Below are positions 10,082 to 13,315 of a stretch of DNA of 13,315 bases, piece after piece. The DNA comes from Smittium mucronatum (lineage: Eukaryota; Kickxellomycota; Harpellomycetes; Harpellales; Legeriomycetaceae). Made by a program: the position numbers and the translations under genes. Under the pieces are notes generated by a model. That model was not told where the DNA came from. It was given only the letters and a program-made list of their open reading frames with translations, and ran no database searches. Each line of letters begins with the position of its first letter. The first letter of the stretch is position 1. The stretch covers positions 1-13,315 of the forward strand of contig LSSL01004356.1 of NCBI GenBank assembly GCA_001953115.1, written 5' to 3'.

Positions 10082-10762
10082 TGATTTATTTTATATTGTT
10101 TAACTCTTGAAGATGATTTTTATTGGAAAAAAAACAGACTTTCTGAAATAAATTTGGAAAAAAAATTCGGATATCTTGCAACTTTCTTAAGGCAAAAAGA
10201 TTCTGTTCTTTAAAAAAAGTAGTAAATTTCATTTTTTTTTTATAATTTTGAATTTACAGCAGTAAAAACACATAATTTATATAACTGGTAAATGAAAATA
10301 TATATAAAAATAAAATTCACCAACTCTTTAAATGAATTGTATTTCTAAAAAAAATGGGGGGTTTTTTTTGTGGTAATGATAATCGAAAAGTATTTAAAGG
10401 AAGTTTCTTAAATTTCAATGAAAACATTTTTTTTCATAAAAACCCGATGTATGTAGTACCCTACTTGATCTGACGATATAAAGCCCGATATTTTAAAAGA
10501 AAGCAGTCTAAAAACTGAAATAAAAAATAAAAATAAAAACCCAAGATATATCAACAATCTAGATTGCAAATAAAGGAATTATGATTTTTAATATCTTGAT
10601 TTTAATATTTGGTACTCTATGGATGTAAATATTTTTATATATTAAAAAATAAAGATTATATAATTCCATTAAAATTTTATCACCGTAATTTTACATATTC
10701 AGCCGTTATATTAAAAACTTATTATGATATCCTAAATGCTTGAGATTTGAAAAATGTATATT

Positions 10763-10772
10763 CCCCCCCCCC
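10763..10772 (+). repeat. C10 homopolymer
   Basis: Ten C in a row, followed by TATTC. The G11 run of the G-rich segment lies about 50 bases downstream, so the two can pair as a 10-bp C:G foldback, or the C run can compete with quadruplex formation. Confidence 0.9.
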
Positions 10773-10810
10773 TATTCAAAATATGTATTATACTTTGTTT
10801 TTTTTTCATC

Positions 10811-10837
10811 GGGATGGGGGAGGGGGGGGGGGTGGGG
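10811..10837 (+). promoter_or_regulatory. Four-tract G-quadruplex motif
   Basis: The order is G3-AT-G5-A-G11-T-G4, with loops of 2, 1 and 1 bases, so it satisfies the usual four-tract quadruplex pattern. It is 23 G in 27 bases inside AT-rich DNA. That folding pattern is well established for such sequences; a role in replication, transcription or chromatin is inference. It is followed by TTTAG. Confidence 0.75.
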
Positions 10838-11467
10838 TTTAGATTTTCATCCACCTATTATAAATTATTATTTATAAAACTTTGAAAATTTCAGGGTTTA
10901 TAATACATATAGTTTATATAGACCTTATAAAAAACCCTTGGATTTCATTAATAGGCACATTTTAAGGAAACTTTTAAAGCAAAAAAATTTTTTCTTGTGA
11001 AATTCAATATAATTATTTATTAAAACAAATCAACGATAGTTTTAAATTGAGCAAGACAAAAAAAAATAATCAAAGTAGAGATTAAAACCCACACTGATAA
11101 AAACTGTATGTTAATATTTCGGGGTTTGATTTTCGGTCTATAAATAAGCATTTCCCATCTGTTTTAATTTGAGGATTTCTTTTAATTTTTTTTTTTTACG
11201 AGTCTGCGTGTATATTAAATCTAAATTTATTTATTTTAAATGGACCGAGAAAAGAGTTTTATTTGATGACCCGGATTAACAAAAAAAAAAAGAATAGCTG
11301 TTAAAAAAAAATTGACATTAGCAATGTTTTTTTTTCATTAATTGCTCTTTAGAATTATAAAAAAGCATGAAAAAAAATAATTCATTTATGGATTGGTTTT
11401 GTAAGCTATGAAACCTGGATTATACCAAAATACCGACAGATTTTTTTTTTTTAAAATGATGTAGTTT

Positions 11468-11498
11468 CAAAAACAAAAAAAAACAAAAAAAAAAAAAC
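11468..11498 (+). repeat. A-rich array with single C spacers
   Basis: The pattern is C-A5-C-A9-C-A13-C. It could be a decayed poly-A tail of a retrocopy, but no target duplication or upstream body could be recognised, so simple slippage is preferred. Confidence 0.6.
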
Positions 11499-11602
11499 AA
11501 TTACTAGATAATCTCATCTCGATTGCAAATATTGGAGCTATTGATTTTTATTTGAGTTTAGTTTCATAATTCAACTTGAAAACTTTTCACATTTTCGGCT
11601 TT

Positions 11603-11620
11603 TATATATATATATATATA
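11603..11620. repeat. (TA)9 microsatellite
   Basis: Nine uninterrupted TA units. Confidence 0.9.
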
Positions 11621-11657
11621 AATTCAGTAGAAATTATTTATTTATATTTTTGAAACC

Positions 11658-11681
11658 CCCAGATAATGGTATTATCATGGG
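11658..11681. repeat. Compact stem-loop CCCAGATAAT / ATTATC(A)TGGG
   Basis: The left arm 11658-11667 pairs with 11671-11681 over ten base pairs, with one bulged A (11677) and a GGT loop. Four of the pairs contain G/C. A CTTTTT follows after the right arm. In bacteria this would look like a rho-independent terminator, but nothing else here is bacterial. It could equally be a binding site or chance. Confidence 0.5.
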
Positions 11682-11798
11682 CTTTTTAATATGGGATTTT
11701 TTTATTTAGGAGTGACATGAGACTCGAATAATTTAATTGGTAATGTCCATTGCAGTTTTACTATCTTTGAAATTTTTTATATTTTAGTATTAATGTAA

Positions 11799-11820
11799 CC
11801 CCCCCCCCTTTTTTTTTGGG
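11799..11820 (+). repeat. C10-T9-G3 composite run
   Basis: Two adjoining homopolymers followed by GGG, so CCC and GGG can pair across the T9 loop. It is the second C10 in the tract. Confidence 0.85.
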
Positions 11821-12264
11821 CGAAATATCGATACTTTGACCCGATTTTTTTAAATGCAATTTTTTTTTTTTTAGAGTTGGGAACTATGTTTCATTTGTGA
11901 TTTAGTAATAAAAAAAAAGACGCAGTTCCGATTACTTTATATTTCAAGGTACCAAAAATAAAAAATAAAACGATTTGAATACAAAAATAATCAATCTAAA
12001 AATTCCAGCGCCTGAATATATACATCAATGTTTGGTTATTACTTTTTTTTTTTTTGATATAGAACCTGACGATTGATCTTTTTTTTTTTTCGTATTACGG
12101 AATTTTATTGTAAGATAACATCATTAAAAAGAGATAATATATCAATTGGGTCGATATTTATTAACCAGCAAATACTGCTATAACGTATTATTTTTTTTTT
12201 TGGGGTTTATAGAGATAAAAAAAGGGTGACTGAGGTTGATTTTTTTTTTTTTGAAAAGTAGAGT

Positions 12265-12342
12265 ATGAATATTCGAGATTGTGATTTAAAGATGATAAGA
12301 TGGAATGCTGAAACTGATCTTGAACTTGGTCCATATTGCTAA
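12265..12342 (+). other. Short 25-codon reading frame, coding status unknown
   Basis: ATG at 12265, TAA at 12340-12342. The peptide (starts MNIRDCDLKMIRW, ends LELGPYC) has a mixed composition without homopolymers, unlike chance frames further left. It begins directly after the T13 tract, at the point where G+C rises. An in-frame TAG lies two codons upstream of the ATG. No homology is recognised. It could be a small peptide, an upstream ORF, an exon fragment or chance. Confidence 0.12.
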
Positions 12343-12462
12343 ACATTATTAATCGAATTTAAATATTACTAAAATGTAAAGTAAATAAAGAAAAAGTTTG
12401 GGATAGGCATATTGCCACTGATTTAAAATAAATTCTAGAAAAGACTTGTTAAGGAATGATGG

Positions 12463-12498
12463 TTTTTTTCAGACCACTAATAAACCCCCGTTTTTCAG
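12463..12498 (+). promoter_or_regulatory. Two closely spaced splice-acceptor-like signals
   Basis: GGTTTTTTTCAG ends at 12472 and GTTTTTCAG ends at 12498. A CTAAT that fits the loose branch-site consensus (yUnAy) lies at 12477-12481, 17 bases before the second AG. These match eukaryotic 3' splice sites, but no convincing exon follows directly, so they may be chance in T-rich DNA. Confidence 0.2.
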
Positions 12499-12499
12499 A

Positions 12500-12829
12500 T
12501 CACGATTGTTTTTTTTTCTGCAATATCGACATATAAAAGCGATTAGAGATTCCACTAATCAAAAGATGAAACGAAAGAGAGAAAACGGGGGAATGAAATA
12601 AGTGTTTGAATAATTGCTCGAAATCCGCTAATGTTTGGGAAAAGAGTGCTTTTTTTTGAACATTGTATTTAAACTTTTTAATGGGATTTACAGCTAGTTT
12701 AATTGTACTTTTTTCTACAACAGAAAAAAATACGATAGAATGGGGGTGGAAATAAAGAGAGAACGGATTTATTCGAATTGATGGGAAAGGTTTTCTCTCT
12801 GCAGACTGGAAAATATCAGTATTCAACAT
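12500..12829 (-). other. 109-codon antisense open frame, doubtful gene
   Basis: This is the longest standard-code ATG frame in the window. Its ATG lies within the 36-bp tandem repeat, directly after an in-frame TAA, and it ends at TGA (12500-12502) in KKKQS. The product is rich in F, S, K and H. It has no recognisable domain, signal peptide or catalytic motif. It runs antisense to the candidate plus-strand frame, and both strands being open may reflect composition. The minus strand here is pyrimidine-rich in its first half, which is less typical of coding strands in AT-rich genomes. I consider it more likely a shadow than a gene. Confidence 0.14.
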
Positions 12830-12940
12830 TTATTCTCTGCAGACTGGAGAATATCTATTCAACATTTATTCTCTGCAGACTGGAGAATATCTATTCAACA
12901 TTTATTCTCTGCAGACTGGAGAATATCTATTCAACACTTT
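12795..12940 (+). repeat. Four-copy 36-bp minisatellite with internal hairpins
   Basis: Copies lie at 12795-12832 (38 bp, diverged), 12833-12868, 12869-12904 and 12905-12940. Copies 2 and 3 are identical; copy 4 differs only near its right end (34 of 36). Each unit has a PstI-type CTGCAG. In the three regular copies TATTCTC and GAGAATA pair as a 7-bp stem around TGCAGACTG (12831-12853, 12867-12889, 12903-12925). The unit is a multiple of three and is open in all three plus frames, for example LFNIYSLQTGEY or YSTFILCRLENI, so openness does not prove coding. The older first copy and newer identical copies suggest recent expansion from the left. Confidence 0.95.
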
Positions 12941-12958
12941 TTCTTTTTCTTTTTTTAG
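12937..12958 (+). promoter_or_regulatory. Polypyrimidine tract with AG, likely 3' splice site
   Basis: An uninterrupted 20-base pyrimidine stretch (CT5CT5CT7) runs into AG at 12957-12958. It is the best acceptor-like signal in the window. The bases after it read in the frame DADFVIDEISIGPTNSKYW, which looks protein-like until TAA at 13029. If used, the tandem repeat would lie in an intron or untranslated leader. Confidence 0.35.
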
Positions 12959-13040
12959 CGATGCAGATTTTGTAATTGACGAGATTTCGATTGGGCCAAC
13001 GAATTCCAAGTATTGGTTGGTTTATTCCTAAGCTAAATAA

Positions 13041-13157
13041 ATGGGGTTTGTAGATTCGAGTATTTCCCCCGAAACCCCCGACAAATTAAATTGCTGGGAA
13101 GATAATTCCAACTGGCTTGATTTGAGCGAAACTAAAAATGATGGATATATGGAATAG
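13041..13157 (+). CDS. Candidate first coding exon, unidentified protein
   Basis: ATG at 13041 (context AATAAATGG, in-frame TAA just upstream) opens 38 codons to TAG at 13155-13157. The peptide includes SSISPETPDKLN and CWEDNSNWLDL. It is acidic, with no homopolymer bias, and G is enriched at first codon positions (12 G, against 7 at each of the other two), as in real genes. The family is not recognised. Under the standard code the exon could end at 13156 with a donor GTATTT at 13157. An intron of 54 bases ending in AAG at 13210, with a CTAAT branch-like site at 13184-13188, would rejoin the same frame. Alternatively TAG is a sense codon and the frame simply continues. It is also possible that this is a decayed gene or chance. 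Confidence 0.3.
   Translation: MGFVDSSISPETPDKLNCWEDNSNWLDLSETKNDGYME
13066..13080 (+). repeat. Doubled CCCCCG motif
   Basis: CCCCCG at 13066-13071 and 13075-13080, separated by AAA. The string AAACCCCCG also occurs at 12482-12490. Within the candidate exon it encodes Ser-Pro-Glu-Thr-Pro. Confidence 0.6.
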
Positions 13158-13187
13158 TATTTAGAGGATTGTTTTTCTTGCTGCTAA

Positions 13188-13272
13188 TCCAATGCCGAGG
13201 GAATTACAAGTGGGAATAGGTTTCACATGACAAGTGAAAAGTATGATGTGGGGCCGAGTGTTTTGCTGGATC

Positions 13273-13315
<43 letters not shown>
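13188..13315 (+). CDS. Candidate coding segment continuing past the window, FAD-enzyme-like motif
   Basis: In the same frame as the 13041 exon, after TAA at 13185-13187, the DNA is open to the window end. It reads SNAEGITSGNRFH, then EKYDVGPSVLLDRG, before entering the GA repeat as alternating Arg-Glu. First codon positions are strongly purine (about 22 of 30 before the repeat). The piece YDVGPSVLL resembles the [FY]-D-x-G-P-[ST] segment that, from memory, follows the N-terminal dinucleotide-binding fold in phytoene-desaturase-type FAD oxidoreductases. No GxGxxG fold is visible upstream here, so the match may be accidental. The start at 13188 is only the codon after the stop; a true exon might start after AAG at 13210. 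Confidence 0.22.
13277..13315. repeat. (GA)n microsatellite at the window end
   Basis: Thirty-nine bases of uninterrupted GA alternation, cut by the window edge so its true length is unknown. (GA)n tracts near gene starts bind GAGA-type factors in insects and plants; a role here is inference. In the candidate coding frame it would encode an Arg-Glu repeat, which argues for an intron or untranslated position. Confidence 0.95.

Larger units (their letters stand above)
5441..10340. other. AT-rich non-coding tract, right part
   Basis: Nearly 5 kb similar to the left tract. It contains T14 at 6453-6466, T15 at 9163-9177 and T14 at 9908-9921, and an 11-bp AT inverted repeat TACTTAAAAAA / TTTTTTAAGTA (6586-6596, 6617-6627) of a kind expected several times by chance. 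An 84-codon ATG frame at 9830-10084 is discussed under rejected items. No RNA gene, transposon or conserved protein is recognisable. Confidence 0.7.
11186..12252 (+). repeat. Cluster of long poly-T tracts, all on one strand
   Basis: T12 at 11186-11197, T12 at 11441-11452, T13 at 11860-11872, T13 at 12043-12055, T12 at 12079-12090, T11 at 12191-12201 and T13 at 12240-12252. The only comparable A run in the interval is A13 at 11485-11497. The cluster ends just where gene-like composition begins. Oriented T tracts upstream of genes exclude nucleosomes in several eukaryotes. Confidence 0.7.
10341..12260. other. Homopolymer-rich non-coding tract
   Basis: About 1.9 kb that differs from the DNA to its left. 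Single-base runs are longer and now include G and C as well as T and A: G6T8 at 10356-10369, C10 at 10763-10772, G11 at 10822-10832, C10T9 at 11799-11817, and many T11-T13 tracts. G+C is intermediate. No coding frame is supported. It may be the distal upstream region of a gene near 13 kb, since T tracts and G-rich patches often occur in nucleosome-poor promoter regions of AT-rich eukaryotes; that is inference. Confidence 0.6.

Noticed and set aside
9830..10084. 84-codon ATG frame on the plus strand
   Set aside because: Its product is built from a T14 tract (phenylalanines), AT-rich filler (I, K, N) and the (TTA)6 microsatellite (leucines). Composition matches the surrounding spacer, and no domain or G+C rise is present.
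11658..11690. Bacterial rho-independent terminator
   Set aside because: The T run is short and interrupted, no bacterial gene is nearby, and the rest of the window is eukaryote-like.
75..12260. Repeat-induced point mutation as the cause of the AT-rich tract
   Set aside because: Hand counts of TpA against ApT on several lines gave ratios scattered around 1 (about 0.8 to 1.6), and no diverged repeat family is visible. Not supported without a computed index.
75..12260. TATA boxes, AATAAA signals and GT/AG splice pairs throughout the spacer
   Set aside because: These strings are inevitable at about 85% A+T. None is paired with a convincing coding segment, so listing them would be noise.
12778..12975. 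65-codon ATG frame over the minisatellite
   Set aside because: Most of it is the 36-bp repeat, which is open in every plus phase, followed by a polypyrimidine tract that looks like a splice acceptor. The alternative phase joins protein-like sequence on both sides better.
13066..13080. CCCCCGAAACCCCCG as a telomere fragment
   Set aside because: Only two units, with no tandem array, and the same bases fit a Ser-Pro-Glu-Thr-Pro stretch of the candidate exon.
1..13315. CRISPR array, tRNA or rRNA genes, integrase, prophage or defence system
   Set aside because: No regularly spaced repeats other than the head-to-tail 36-bp array (which has no unique spacers), no cloverleaf or GTTCRANNC-type B box was noticed, and no enzyme motifs were found on either strand.

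Overview
The window looks like nuclear DNA of a eukaryote with extreme base composition. Lines counted by hand in the interior give about 12-17% G+C. The first 60 bases give about 32% and a line near the right end (13201-13260) about 43%. No long standard-code reading frame, rRNA, tRNA, CRISPR array, transposase, reverse transcriptase, LTR or bacterial-style operon is recognisable. I cannot name the organism. AT-rich protists (including ciliates), some algae, gut fungi, arthropods and cnidarians all fit on composition.

Layout. (1) Bases 1-74 read as the last 23 codons of a plus-strand gene entering from the left, ending in TAA. (2) From 75 to about 10,340 lies very AT-rich non-coding DNA. It holds T runs, short microsatellites, one imperfect 52-bp tandem duplication (585-688), a G+C-bearing hairpin (1077-1102), a dyad-dense stretch (5041-5440) and two neighbouring palindromes (9477-9525). 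(3) From about 10,340 to 12,260 the DNA becomes rich in long homopolymers: seven T tracts of 11-13 on the plus strand, C10 runs, and a 27-bp G-rich segment with a four-tract G-quadruplex pattern. (4) From about 12,260 to the end G+C rises to gene-like values. This part holds a four-copy 36-bp tandem repeat with a hairpin in each full copy, splice-acceptor-like signals, and plus-strand protein-like segments that all share one frame. The window ends inside a GA microsatellite.

Best reading: the window is mainly one long spacer (or a very large intron) between the end of one gene and the beginning of another. The strongest open question is the right end. One plus frame from 12660 to 13315 has no TGA but contains four TAA and one TAG. 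It therefore reads through completely if TAA/TAG are sense codons, as in many ciliates and some green algae. The same segments could instead be exons of a standard-code gene separated by very short introns, or a decayed gene. A defined new biological system cannot be claimed from this sequence.
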